DNA of 64,000 bases from Paragordius varius (lineage: Eukaryota > Nematomorpha), in NCBI GenBank assembly GCA_964247055.1, contig OZ176059.1, forward strand, positions 2,728,001 to 2,792,000, written 5' to 3'. A program made the position numbers and the translations under genes. Positions within the stretch are counted from its first letter, which is position 1. Each line of letters starts with the position of its first letter. Positions 11,371 to 23,800 of the stretch are shown piece by piece. The notes under the pieces are model-generated. The model saw nothing but the letters and a program-made list of their open reading frames with translations. It was not told the origin of the DNA and did no database searches.

Positions 11371-11760
11371 TGTAATGGTAAATAACGGATTGGTTATGTT
11401 TTGTAATAACAGTTGTTAAAATCCGTAATATAATGATAAAGGATAATTAAATAGAATTAAATGAAATTATAAACAGAAATTATAAACGATATGTGCCTTC
11501 GACAATAGTAATCGCAGACTAGTTTTATAACCAACTGCATTTATACCAAAAGTGCAAAGTTGGATATATATACGAAATCGATATGTGAAAACCCCAAGTC
11601 AAATACTTGTGTCGTACTGATGAGTGCTAACAAGCACGAAACTAGTCTGCGATTACTATTGACGAAGGGTTTTCACATATCGTTCATAATTTCTGTTTAT
11701 AATTTCATTTAATTCTATTTAATTATCCTTTATCATTATATTACGGATTTTAACAACTGT
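11371..11760 (+). mobile_element. 390-bp palindromic element carrying a hammerhead ribozyme
   Basis: The element is bounded by a 13-bp direct repeat, catttttccttat, at 11358-11370 and 11761-11773, and it splits a family B repeat, so insertion is directly visible. Inside are 87-bp inverted arms at 11409-11495 and 11674-11760 with very few mismatches, and a second inverted pair at about 11500-11525 and 11640-11664. The inner right arm overlaps the 3' half of the hammerhead core. It has no ORF. A 13-bp target duplication is longer than the 2-9 bp usual for DNA transposons and more typical of retroposition. This fits the known link of animal hammerheads to small retroelements, but the long inverted arms are not typical of those. 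Confidence 0.78.
11598..11663 (+). ncRNA. Type I hammerhead ribozyme, complete core
   Basis: The core CTGATGA lies at 11617-11623. Stem II is GTGC/GCAC around the loop taacaa (11624-11637). GAA lies at 11638-11640, followed by a very short stem III (AC, loop TA, GT; 11641-11646) and C17 at 11647, the expected cleavage position. Stem I is CGTA (11613-11616) with TGCG (11648-11651), including one G-U pair. An outer helix GTCAA/TTGAC (11598-11602 with 11659-11663) follows an internal loop. Every invariant core position is present. The minimal stem III is the form known from animal hammerheads such as those of schistosomes. Activity is inferred, not shown. Confidence 0.85.
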
Positions 11761-12060
11761 CATTTTTCCTTATATTTATATCAATGTTAGATATGATATA
11801 AAGAAAAAATTAGCTTTATTTTTAGCGTTATCCAATAAACAGATATTTTGCAAAAATGTAGTAATGGCGTCGAAGCAGTTTGACATGGAGCTTTTTTTAA
11901 AACAGAATTCTATTTAAATATGGTGGCCTATTTATATAATTTTTATTAGGAATGAAGCATTAATTTAAATTGGAACCGTTTCCTTTATTAGTTTCTTAAT
12001 GATATTATTTAAATGTGGTCTGAGGTCTCTAGTTACCCCAATTTAATAGAAGTGTTAAGA

Positions 12061-12999
12061 ACTTGCTATTTTATTGCATTTAAATGTATAAGCTTTTTTT
12101 ACCACGATTTATATCTATAGCAATATTTGCTACATAAGCATTATTGATATTTGTAAAAATGCATTCTGGAGATATTTTGCCGGATGTTATAATATGTATA
12201 GAATAATAGTTGAATAGTATTATCAATTTATACGTTAATATATTGGATAAATAAGTCGCTTTCCTTACAGTTTTGTAATGGACTATAACACCCAGAGGGT
12301 CCCAAATGTATTTGAAGGATGGATTGCTTTAAATTAATTTGCTGCCGAATTATAGAGCGATTTATCCAAAAATCCAGAAAGATATATCATGGCAAAAAAA
12401 TTACTTTTATAATAATTAACTAGCATAATCTCGGGCTACTACTCAGCTCTATAAAGTCCTTCGGATTTCTTGCGGGGGGGGGGGGGGGTAATAAACACAC
12501 ATTAATTTTGTCTTTATGGAATATAGAGGTTAGACTCACACATATTTGTAAAATTCCTATATAAATAGATGCATAACCTGTGATGTGTCCATTTTGTAAT
12601 GCCGTAGGATTTTAAAAAATCCTACGTTGTCCTATGTAAAGTGCCTATCTCACCAATTCCTAATTAGGCCTGATTATTAAATAATTTGTTAAGACCCAAC
12701 CCTGATTCCAAATAGTGTTTAGATAACATTAGAAGAATGATTCTTAGCCTCAAATAACATCATTTGGTCATATCATTAATAACACCCCCCCCCCCCCCAG
12801 GTTAGGTAATTATAATAAAAGTTCATATCAGGCAGGCTATGGCAAATTTATACCGTTATAATTTGTCATATGCTAGATAACAATAAACAAAAAAATCGTA
12901 AAATGTTAACATATATTATAATCATTAATTTTTTATTTTTTATAAAAGACTAGCGTAAATCTCGGGCTGGGGGGGGGAGGGGGGCTAAAGGGACAATAA
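12061..12999. other. Gene-free stretch with homopolymer G and C runs
   Basis: No gene seen. Long G runs lie at about 12473-12488 and 12967-12985 and a C run at about 12785-12799. A small palindrome (cgtaggattt/aaatcctacg) lies at about 12603-12626. Confidence 0.35.
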
Positions 13000-14935
13000 A
13001 ATGATCCATATATGTGGATTATTTCGAAACATTATTTAATAGCTATGATCTCATAGGATTTTCAAAACGGTGATTCCTACTAATATATTGTTTACTGGTG
13101 TAAAGGCCCCAAATTGAGGACTAACGGAAAAAACCGCCATACTATAATTTTACCTTTTTAAGGCTAATATTTAAAGCCTTTATTAAACTCGTAGCTTCTT
13201 AAGTTTTTTGAAAATTAGCTCCAAAGCCACGCCATTTTTGTATTGGGTCTCAGTTTTAAACCGGTAGCCCCTACTTATAGGCCTATCTGGAAAAAACGCT
13301 ATTAAATTTTTGCCTGAAAATATTTGGAATTATCTTTGATACCATCGTCTCATGGGTTATTCGGAAAAACACCTCAACACTAAATAATCATTATATGATG
13401 GCGTATTTTTAGGGCATAAAGGCCCCAAATTAACGGCTAATAAAAAAAAGCCTAACCTTAATTTTTACCTAGTTACGGGTAATATTTCGAACTTTAAATG
13501 AGCTTATATGGATAAGTTTTAAATTAGTTCCAAAACAACGCAATTTTTATATAGTGGCGCAGTTTTTGGCGGCTAGCTTCTTACCCAGAGGCAGGTAAAA
13601 AAAGCGTCGGGCAAAATTTTTGTCTTTATATGGGGAATATCTGGAATTATAATGTCCATATGTTCCTAGAAGTTTTTGGAAATATTGATCTAAACCAAAA
13701 AATTGTTCTATGGCGGCGAATTTTTCAGGGCGTTAAATCTTTCTTAGCGGTTCATTGAAATAACCCCCTATACTAAAATAATTGTTTTTTAGGGGCATAG
13801 TCTCATAAGTTTTCTGAAATTTGGCTGACATGCTGTATCGATATTGTGACATATTTTTACGCGGGTAGCCCCTACCCAGACGCTATTTAACCGCTAATTT
13901 AAAAAATCCGCTCGACTTAATTTTTTTCCTTTTCACGGGTAATATTTCAGGCCCTTATAAAACTTATATGGGCTGGTTTCGGAAAATTAACTCCTAAACA
14001 ACTCAATTCTGATATGGTGGCGCAGTTTTAGGCGGGTGGATTCCCACCCAGAGGCCAATATAAAAAAGACGTTAGATAAGATTTTTTGCCTTTATATGGG
14101 AATACTTGAAATCATCATTCATTCCATATGATAGTAATGGAAGAATGGCTTCAAAACTAAATAAGAGTGTAATGATAGCGCATTTTTTAGGGCATAAAAA
14201 GCCTATTTAACCGCTAATTTTAAAAAACCGCTCGACTTAAATTTTTCCTTTTTACGGGTAATATTTCAGACCCTCATCAAACTTATATAGCCATATAAGT
14301 TTACTGAAAATTAACTCTTAAACAACGCAATTTTGATATAAGGGCGCAGTTTTAGGCGGGAAGCTCCCTACCCAGAGGCTGATACAAAAAAGCGCTTGAT
14401 TAAAATTCGCCTTTTTACGGAGAATATGTGGAATTATGATTGATCATTGCTCTCATTATTTTTGAACCAATTGCCTGAAAACTGAAGAATTATTCTATGG
14501 TGGCGCATTTTTCAGGGCGTAAAACCTAATTTCCCTTGTTTTGGGTATTATTTTAATCACTTATATATTTTGATATTACGTGGCAGTTTTTAGCGGATAT
14601 CTCCTTATAGGAAACGCACTACGAGAGTGTTTGTTTTTTAACATGAATAACCGTCCTCATCGAACTTTTTCTTGTTTGGGCGAAAAATAGATTTTAATAT
14701 TTTTGAGGGACTTCATTTTTTTTAAAAAATGGCTTTTTACGGGGGGGGGTGGGCTGGAAAAGAGGGCCTAAATAAAAAAGCGAGCCGACCATGTTCGGCG
14801 CGAAAAAAAAGTTAAAAATAAACCCTATTTGAAATTGAATGACTCGTGTTATCAAAAAAAGTCTAGAATAGATCTACCGGTTATTTGGAAACAGATCAGA
14901 AAGCCAGCATTTTCCATTTCATTATATAGATTTTT
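13000..14935 (+). repeat. Irregular tandem array with a unit near 310 bp, copy 1
   Basis: Landmark words recur in order: a gcgcagttttaggcggg-like word near 13240, 13560, 13850, 14025, 14340 and 14580; gggcataaaggcccc-like words near 13100, 13425 and 14190; and tacgggtaatatttc-like words near 13480, 13935 and 14260. Spacing is mostly about 290-315 bp with one short unit of about 175 bp. An inverted relative with the same spacing pattern lies at 48345-49985. There is no ORF of note. Such arrays occur as satellites or inside Helitron-type or other large transposons, but no transposase is visible. Confidence 0.65.
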
Positions 14936-15054
14936 TAAAAAACAATAAATGCGACAGATGCCATACAAAGCATATTTTTGAGTTGTCCTGATTTCATTGG
15001 TATTTTTAGAGTTATTTTTTAAAAAATTTCTGGAGTCAGGAACCAAAGTAATAT

Positions 15055-15640
15055 GGTGTTAAAAAGCGCTCGCTATACTCAAACATTTATTAATTTTCAT
15101 TTTAAAATTTTTTTCTATTAAATCTATGTGCAAATTCTTGCCATAATTCGACCGCTCCATCACTGTGAGCAGGGCCAAACAAGGGGCTAATTACAAATAT
15201 TTGAGATCATTGTCACACTAGCTTCCATGTTTTGCTTTATGAGCGAGAAATATATGACAAGTATATATGGTCATTAGTTAATGGATTTAGAAGTTTTTTT
15301 ACCTCATTTTAAAAAATATCACCAATTGACTTATTCTGAGCTAATGATTGAGATACATAAAACATTTGAGTTGCAGTGAATAGATATTTTTTACATAAGG
15401 TGCGTTTGAACTGATGCTTGATTTAATGGTCGTGTCCATAAATAATCTATAACCATATAATGGCGCCATACGCATTTTTGGAAAATCGCAAGCGCGATAC
15501 TTTGGTAATATTGTCAAGTCTAGATGGGAGAGTTATAACTTATTATTTTAATTGTGGCTTTTTGTTTGATTTTATCTTGGAGCCAATTGATTTAAAAATA
15601 CCGTTTGCTACGCTATCATACCTTTCAACAAACATGTTGT
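15055..15640. other. AT-rich DNA without recognisable genes
   Basis: Nothing supportable beyond AT-rich sequence. Open frames here lack family motifs. Confidence 0.3.
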
Positions 15641-15644
15641 TGTT

Positions 15645-15975
15645 GTTGCTAAGGTCAATTCCGACTAACTGCAGCATTGAAAACATAACTTCTCCATTCA
15701 ATGCGAATACAAAATCTGACGTTTTGTTTAGATAATGTTTGGTTGGTTTCTTTGAGGATGTTATCAATCCAGCGAGTTAATTTTCTTCCTCTTTTATGAG
15801 CACCACTCACATTTCCCAACATCAGTGACTTTTTAAGTGAGTTAGATCTCACAATGTGGCAAAAAAAGGATAGATTTTGCCCTATTAGGCTGCCCAGTAG
15901 TGACATTTCCGGTTTAATTTTATTTTAAATAGTGGCGTTAGGAATTTTGTCTGTCCATTTTATTTGAAAAAGTTT
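15645..15975 (-). mobile_element. 3' remnant of an RTE-type LINE
   Basis: Read on the minus strand, the segment encodes the C-terminal part of an RTE-like polyprotein: MSLLGSLIGQNLSFF, HIVRSNSLKKSLMLG, RGRKLTRWIDNI, LKETNQTLSKQN. The same protein end and the same 3' DNA (aatgttgcagttagtcgga-like) occur in the two remnants at 55200-57140. The copy is strongly 5'-truncated, lacks the reverse-transcriptase core and is not functional. Confidence 0.72.
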
Positions 15976-17590
15976 CCTCCATAATTTATTAGTCATTCGT
16001 CAATAAATAAATAAATGTTTTATATAATTCAATATTCAATATCTGAAAGCCTCATTATAATGACCATCGAAATAAATGAGGTAAATATACTAATAAATAG
16101 TTATTTTATTTTTTAGGCTATTAGAAAACAAAAAAACAAAAAAAACTATCTTGGTATAATATAATTATTCTGTGATGGTAAAATGTGTTAGATTTACATG
16201 GTGCTTATTGTATTGAGCCTTATTAGTCATAAATTATTTTTAATTTCATCGTGATAATCTTTTAAAATCGAAACTTTTTTATTACGCTACATATATTATT
16301 TTAGGTAAGATATTTTGGGCGATAAGATAACCGACCATTTGCCTTAAAATTTTTGTTGCGGTTTCAATGTATTTGCAAAAGATGTTTTGATTCTATAACC
16401 AGTTAATTTGTTGGCCAAATAATTATGTAATTTGTTTGAAATTTTGATTTTGGTAGGATGTGAATAATTATTCGAACATAAAATTGTAACTATTGTTTCA
16501 AACATCCAAAAAATATAGTTTTTGATTAATATGGATAAATAATGGTTAACATATTATATTAAGATTTTGGAAAAATAAATGAAAAGTCTAAGGCGATTTT
16601 TATTCCAAAAACGGTTTTCGGAAAAAAGTTTACGGTAGGCATGCCGTTTCTAATCGTTGCAAATATTTAAAATCGAAAAATGGCAAGCACACAAAATATT
16701 TTGTTTAAATTAAATTGTATTTAAATAAAGGAATCATTATATTTGGTTATGAGCTCCAAAATTCTCGCTTTTTTTCGTCTGCTAAAATGAGCCAATGTCC
16801 TTTTGGTTGCACATGGAATTTGCCAGGTGCATTCATAATTTAATAATGGTTTAACTAAAGAAGGACGGAAAAAATATGCAGATGATTAATTCAATAATAC
16901 ATAACGCATTTTATACATTTGACTTTAAACCACAGCACATACTGGTTGAGTTAACCCAAAACTAGCTTATTTTTATCATTCAGTAATCATGTCGTTTGTT
17001 CCTGAAATGAAGGTTTGCGGCAATGCCATCAAAAGAATAAAAACTGTTACAACTTTAAGTTTGCGGGATGAAACATATGGTAAACATGCTCCATCAATTA
17101 AAACATGTGTAACAAGGTTACGAGTGAAAGAGTGTTGCGCTCTAGTAGACCACACGATTGCGAAGGCGTTAAACAAGAGCTATTGAATGTAGGATGCAAG
17201 CTCATACTTAACAACAATGGGCAGTTGCACATATATCACAAAAAACAATTAATAAATATCTACATCACAAAAAACCATCAATAGATACCAACGAGCAATG
17301 GGGAAGACGAACAAAATCGGTTAATGGGTTACACAGAACCTCAAATCGAAAATAGCAAAGTGACTTGTAAAATCTTGCTTCAATGCTACGAAATTTATTT
17401 ATTTTGCATCAAATTGGGACGGCTGAGGAATTGCATCTTTATTTTAAATCTAAAGCGAAAAACTCGTGGCTTTTATCTTGATAACCGTTCCACAAATCGC
17501 TTTGGCTAGAAAACCGGGTCTGTGACTTGGGACTATAGCGATATTGTTTATTATATCCTTTATACAAAGCACAACACTATCGCCAACAAA
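15976..17590. other. AT-rich DNA, no supportable gene
   Basis: The less AT-rich patch at about 16985-17515 has 60-66-codon open frames on both strands. They match no family I know and have no splice-linked partners. It may be an old degraded repeat. Confidence 0.3.
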
Positions 17591-17599
17591 TACATAATT

Positions 17600-17690
17600 A
17601 ACACAGGGATTCGAACCACAACCCGGTTCTTGAAGCTTCAGTAGGAACCGGTTCCGTTGGGTTTAAACCAACCCTGGTCTCATCAGCATT
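17600..17690. repeat. Short element with CAGGG/CCCTG ends
   Basis: It starts cagggattcgaaccac and ends gtttaaaccaaccctgg, so its ends are imperfect inverted repeats. Related words occur at about 2788-2840 and 18905-18985. The minus-strand word GGTTCGAATCC equals a tRNA B box, but no cloverleaf can be drawn. A hAT-derived MITE or SINE-like scrap are both possible. Confidence 0.3.
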
Positions 17691-17734
17691 CACTCCGGTT
17701 TCACCTCCAAAATGACTGACTAACAAATGTTTTT

Positions 17735-18310
17735 TTAACACTTCGATTCAAATTGGGGTATCTAAGTACTCCCTAAATTTGAGTTAGGATTTTTAAAAAA
17801 TAACTGAAGGAAACAGTCCGAATTTAAATTTTTGCTTCTATCCTAATAAAAATTATATAAATATGCCAAAATATCTAAATAAAATTTTGTTTTGAAAAAA
17901 AAGTTCCATGTCAAACTAATTCGACGCCATTTTTATATTACAATTTGCAAAATATCGTCTTTATTTAATTTTTAGGGTAAAATTAAATTTTTTATTTAAA
18001 TTACATCTAACATTGATAAAAATAGAAAAAGCGGTTTATTTTGTAATATATTTTAATTTTACCATTGCACACATGTCACGTTGACTAAATTTTTACCTTT
18101 CGGGTTTAGCTTAAAATAAGTAATATCAAGTATTTTTGAATGAAATTTTTAATATATTTCTATTAATGTTATATATGTTCATAATTTTGCCATAGTTTCG
18201 ATTCCTTCCATATTTGTTATTTAAGAATTAAATTTTAAACAGGCCTGGGGTATTTAACTACCCCAATTTTAATCGAAGGACTAAAATGAATGTGTTGTAT
18301 CAAGTGTTAA
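17735..18310 (+). repeat. Family B repeat, about 575 bp
   Basis: It begins acacttcgattcaaattggg and ends near ccaattttaatcgaagg followed by atgaatgtgttgta. Three other copies in this window share ends and inner landmarks. No ORF; presumably a non-autonomous DNA transposon or similar, with no autonomous partner visible here. Confidence 0.65.
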
Positions 18311-19525
18311 AAAAAGAACCTATCGTTTATTTTTATTTAATATTGATTAAATAATAACATTTTTCTCCATTATATAAAATATACATCATAATTTTAAAAT
18401 TTTTTCTTTAAATTTTATTTTTTTAAAAAATTGATTGTGTAAAACCGCTTTCTTCTCTTATCTGATTGAAATGGAATTACCATGTTAACAATATTTTTTA
18501 AATAATTTACTTTTAACGCTTGAAGGGAACCACACACATAATTATCGTATAAGTACATTTATCTTATTGATTTATGAGGCCCTAAAACTTTTTTTTTGGC
18601 CACAAATTTTTCAAAATAATAAATTTTATCTGTTAGGTTGCATTAGCGGTACATTTTACAGCTTACAACATATGAAAACCTTTTCCATTCAGATCGGATA
18701 AGTAAGCTGACATAGTTCAATCATGTTAAATAAAAATTTTCTTCATAGATGCGGTAGTTGATACAAATACACTTAATACCTACCTTTGTACTTATATAAA
18801 TTTGACTTTTTATCTTTCTAATATATTATGTTTTGATTTCATTTGTTGATATTTTGTTTTATATTATCATAGTAAAATTGTTGAATGAAAATTAAGTTTA
18901 CGAAAAGTCAGGAACCATAGAACCAGTTCCGTTTAAACCATTTCGGTTCAGGTTTCACTTTTTCGCAACGGTTTAAAGCCCTGTTTTTTTGTTATAGCAT
19001 CTATTAAATTATCAAACATTGGCTTTGTTTCCTAGTTAAAAGGGCTACATTTTATTGGATTTTATTTTATAAATCTAGGTTTTCGCTTATTACTACTAAA
19101 TTCTTTCAACAGGTTGTACCTAATTATTTGGTTTATAACATTTGTTTTCAACCAAAAAATTTTATTTGATAATGTGTGCAAATTTGGTAATTTTTTAAAT
19201 CTTTTGACCGATGAGCCATTAAAAACTTCACGAGATTCTGCCATTCTAAGGATAAAAATATTATTAATATATTAACCCTTAATTTTTAGGTTATTGGTTC
19301 GTATTGTTTCCCAATCGGATGTTATAATTGCCTGTTTACGTAAACGAAATTGGGAAACTTATGGGCCAAATGTCATTTTAGATTAATTAAACTGAGAATT
19401 AGTGTAATGTTAATAAGTGGGGCTATATAACACAATGCACAAAAGCAGGGGTCGTGAAAAATATCTTGATATAATAAATATATCCTGGTAGAAAAATGTA
19501 TCAGGATTATAATAATGCCTTTGGT
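18311..19525. other. AT-rich DNA, no supportable gene
   Basis: No conserved coding segment. It includes the CAGGG-type scrap at about 18905-18985 (words accagttccgtttaaacc and aaagccctg). Confidence 0.3.
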
Positions 19526-19529
19526 TTTA

Positions 19530-20225
19530 ACTTTTACGAGAGAAGAAAGTTATTTACATTTTTGTGCTAAGTGCTCCATATCAAAAAATGGCAAAATTTG
19601 AGGATTTTTTGATTCATTCCAAAAAATATCACTAGTTATATCATAAACTACTTATAAAAAACAAAAATTTTGATAAAATTTTAATTTTTGAATGCCGAAA
19701 GTCTCAACTTTTTTTCTCTTCTAAAACGGGCCGCTAAATTTGCAATTTTCGGCATCAAAAAAATATTTCTTAAAAAATAACAAAATTCATATTTAAAATA
19801 AATTTGAAGACAAACGAATATCTTAATCAAATCTGAGGTGATAGAAATGATCAGCATCATCAAATTATATATTAAAAGTGTTATAATAGCTAAAAGCGTT
19901 CTGTCTTACCAATTTTTTCTAAAAATTAAATAATTAAAAAAATATGCATTTTTTAAAAAATATTTTTGATGTCATAATTTAGCCTTTATTAATTTTGCGT
20001 TTATTTTAAAAGAAATAGCCGTTTTAGAAGAGAAAAAATAATTTGGAGCGCATTTAAATTTTTTATAGCAAATTTTGTTTTGATTTTGTAAGTAGTTTAT
20101 AATATATTTTAGTGATATTTTTTGGAATGAAGCATTTTGTTTTTATAAAATTTTTTTACAAAAAATGTGCTCAATTTTTGCCATTTATATTAAGGGCTTA
20201 CGTCAAAAGTGTAAATATTTTTTTA
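19530..20225. repeat. Foldback element with arms of about 200-230 bp
   Basis: The left arm (about 19530-19770) and right arm (about 19985-20225) are diverged reverse complements. Paired words include atcaaaaaatggcaaaattt with gctcaatttttgccattta, ttctcttctaaaacgg with ccgttttagaagagaa, and cattccaaaaaatatcac with its complement near 20110-20130. The spacer has no ORF of note. Confidence 0.6.
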
Positions 20226-20857
20226 TATTACTTGTAAAATTTTATAACTTAGCGTTACCCAAGCCAAATATACTCTTATATTGCTATTAAAAATAAAGTG
20301 GAATTACATAAATGACATGTAAGTTAAAACTAAAAGCACTGCAAAATACAAAATTTAATTATGTGATGATGCTTTTATTCTAACTCTTTTATTTACAAAT
20401 ATTATTTTACAGGATTTAGCGATGCCTTAGAAAATTTATTAGCAGATAGCGATCTGATATATTTTTAGCTAGTTCGAACACCTAAAGCCTCATAAAAACT
20501 CTTATACATTGTTCTGCCAGTAAATCTAGATATTTTTGATCCTGCAAATATCTATTTTGTCCAAAAGTTCACATTATTTAAATTTTTGACCAATTATTTT
20601 TAATAATCTATTTGCTTATTGAAACACTATTACCGATTATAAATTAATGTAAAAAATTATTACGAAATAATGTTGATCAATAAAAGATAGAGATAGTTTT
20701 TACAATATTATTCAGTGTTTTATTTTTTAAAATACTCACATTTTCAATGAATGTATCATTCAAATATTTCATATGTAATTTTTAAATTTAACGCACTTTT
20801 AAATTTTTATTTATAATTTGTCATTGTCGAATCGTGCATTTATTCCGCAATCTCACC
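20226..20857 (+). other. Region upstream of the laminin gene
   Basis: AT-rich; it must contain the promoter and 5' UTR of the laminin gene unless a non-coding first exon lies further left. No clear promoter element can be singled out. Confidence 0.35.
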
Positions 20858-23800
20858 ATGTTTATCTGCTCAATATCTCACAAATATTTTAAATTATTAC
20901 CATTTTCATTTCTATTGTTATGTTTTTCCACACGGAGTCAAGATGTTAATGATTGTTATGACCGTAATAATAGACCTCAAAGATGCATGCCTCCCTTTCA
21001 AAATGCTGCATTTAACATTCAAGTCAATGTAACAAATACGTGTGGCGAAAGGTACCCCATTGAATATTGTCTTCAAACGGAAGCCCATGGGCCTAGCTCG
21101 ACTTGTCGCGCATGTGACAGTCGATTCCCAAATTTATCTCATCCTGCTGCATATTTGACAGATTTTAACAATAACGATAACTTAACCTGGTGGCAATCTG
21201 AAACTATGTTACAAAATATTCAATATCCGAATTCAATTAATTTAACCCTTAATTTAGGTAATTAAAATGCTTTTTGTACTAATGCCACAATACAGGGAAT
21301 ATATATTACCCATTTATTTATCAATTAGTAACTCCTTTTTGTTTTACGTGAAAGTTTTTTTTTTGAAATCCATTGCTTTTATATGTTATCCCCTGCGCCT
21401 TTATTGCACGTTGGAATTAAATAACGTTATCCAGATTGCTTTTGAAAATTTTTTTCCATTCCATTCCTTTCCCCCTATTTAAATTATCCCCATGAGAAAA
21501 AGCAAAAAATTATACATATATGTGCATCTTTTTTATCCATTCTCTTATTAGAAAAATTTATTTATAGAGTATAATTTATTTTCCTATATAGCCAGGCCAG
21601 AAATGAAGAGTTTTAAGATCACACAGTAGCGTATGCTAACAAACATCAAATGGTTGAAATTAAACCATTTTTCCTATGTTTTTATAATTTTTTATACAAT
21701 AATAATGGACAAGCTTTGTTATGCCCCATACGCTACTGTATAAAAAGTTTTATATTTACATTTCTATTTGTTGTTTTTGCTTTTATAAACTTCACAACAT
21801 TTCCAGATTCCTACATGTGCCGGAATATGCTAGATTTTTGAACCCCATGCATAATTACTACTTACTGTATAGTTATATAGAAAAAACATATGGGGATGAT
21901 ATTTATTGTTTGATAAAATGTATAAAAGTGAAGATTTTTTAAAAAAACATATTGGGAAGAAAGTTACAAGTTTTTGCTTTTTTTGAAATAAATTTTAATA
22001 AGCTGTGTTTTGCGAAAAAAAATTTTTTTTATTTATTTCTTAAGTATAAATACCGACCGCTCGAAAACAATCGCATTGTAATAAGTGTATTTGAGTTTTT
22101 AATTAAAATTTATAACATTTTGACCATTTTATTTTACATTTCTTTGAGGAAAAAAATTAGGCAAAAAAGTTTACACCAACATATGGTTTAAAACATACTT
22201 TAGGTTAAAAAACGATTTTTCTTTATATATTATAATACAAATTTATTTTTTAAGGATAGAGTCTGAATATACCATACCACATAGTACCGTATAAAAAAAA
22301 TTATTCGGTTTAATTATGCTCACTGTTAGAAATGCAAAATAAAAAGAGACAAATGTCGCAATGTGTCCCCTATGTCTCCTCTTGACCATTAACAAATAAT
22401 TATAATGCATGTGTTTGCCTATAATTATATACATTTTAATTTATATAATTAGTAATTAGCACACATGTGCCCATTTATAAAGGTATTTTTACATGTATAC
22501 ATTATAGTATTTTTGTAAAAGCAGAATTTATTTTGCTTAATATATGGCAATAAAATAATACAGTATGAGTAAGTACAGTATATGACATAAAAAGATGATT
22601 ACACACATGTACTATTCGTAATTTATGTTTAAAATTTTACTTATTTATAAACTATAGGTAAATCATTTGACATAACGTACATACGGCTTAAGTTTCGATC
22701 CCCACGGCCCGAAAGTTTTGCCATATATAAACGGACCGATAGCTCTAAGCGTTGGCAACCATACCAATACTACAGTGCTACGTGCGAAGAAACATATGGT
22801 CTCCCAACTTCCACAATCATCCCCGAGGGACAAGAAACGACCGCCATTTGTACGTCAGAATCGAGTGACATGTCACCCCTGACGGGTGGAAATATAGCTT
22901 TCAGTACGCTCGAGGGACGTCCCAACGCCTTCAAATTTGAGAATAGTTCTATTCTCCAGGTTACATAATTTTTTATTAAAAGGCAATCACAGATTATATT
23001 AAAACCTATAATTGTTTTGGATTGAAAAGGAATATGGAATAAATCTATATTGATAATTCGCTCAATTATTTATATGCTTAACAATAAAACAATCAAGGAT
23101 CCATTAGATGTGATGTTTTGTCTTTAAAATATTAATTCTTATTTGCATATATATGTATATATAAGGTGTCGAAAAGTTTGGGTTGATTATAATATTTGTA
23201 GGGGTTTCATGAATCTGGAAAAATATCTAAAGCCGCTTACATAAAAGAATTTTTGCCACATGATGTTTATATGTATGATAAAGTAGCGTATCGTATAAAT
23301 ATTTCTTGTTGTAATGAAGTATTTGCCTATATACTTGATACATGGATACAACACATTCATTTCAGCCCTTCGATTCGAATTGGGGTCGTTTGATACCCCA
23401 AGCCTGTTTAAAATCAAATTCTTCAAAAAATATGGAAGAATTGGAGCCATGTCAAAAATTTGCACTTATATAACATTAATGAACTGATATTAAAAAAAAT
23501 TTATTGAATACTTGATATTACTTAATTTAATGTAAAACCCAAAGATAAAAAAGTTAGTCAAAATGACATGCGTTTATTAGCTTAATTTAAAAATAATAAA
23601 AATAAACCACTTTTTCTCCAAAAAATTAGCTTTTATTTTAGCTTTGAAATTAAAAAAGCCCGATATTTTGCAAAAATGTTGTAAAATAAAAATGGCGCCG
23701 AAGTAAGTAGTTTGTTCAATACTAAATTTTATTTAGATTTATATAAGTTTTATTAGGATAGAAGTATATACTAAAATTGTTTTCATTCACTAGTTTTTTA

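Larger units (their letters stand above)
11113..12060 (-). repeat. Family B repeat, interrupted by a hammerhead element
   Basis: The ends are cagtccttcaactaaattgg on the left and accccaatttaatagaagtg on the right, the same end words as the copies at 17735-18310, 23345-23868 and 51500-52010. Inner landmarks (caaaaatgtagtaatggcg, ggaaccgtttcctttat) are shared as well. Without the 390-bp insert at 11371-11760 the copy is about 550 bp, like the others. Non-coding, MITE-like. Confidence 0.62.

Noticed and set aside
16976-17186. Overlapping 65-66-aa ORFs on both strands
   Set aside because: No known family, no splice partners and no codon signal; such frames are expected by chance in a less AT-rich patch.
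17580-17700. tRNA gene on the minus strand (B-box word GGTTCGAATCC)
   Set aside because: No matching A box, anticodon arm or acceptor stem could be drawn.
20834-20857. Upstream start of the laminin ORF at 20834
   Set aside because: The codon there is GTG; the first ATG in frame is at 20858 after a good cacc context and gives a proper signal peptide.
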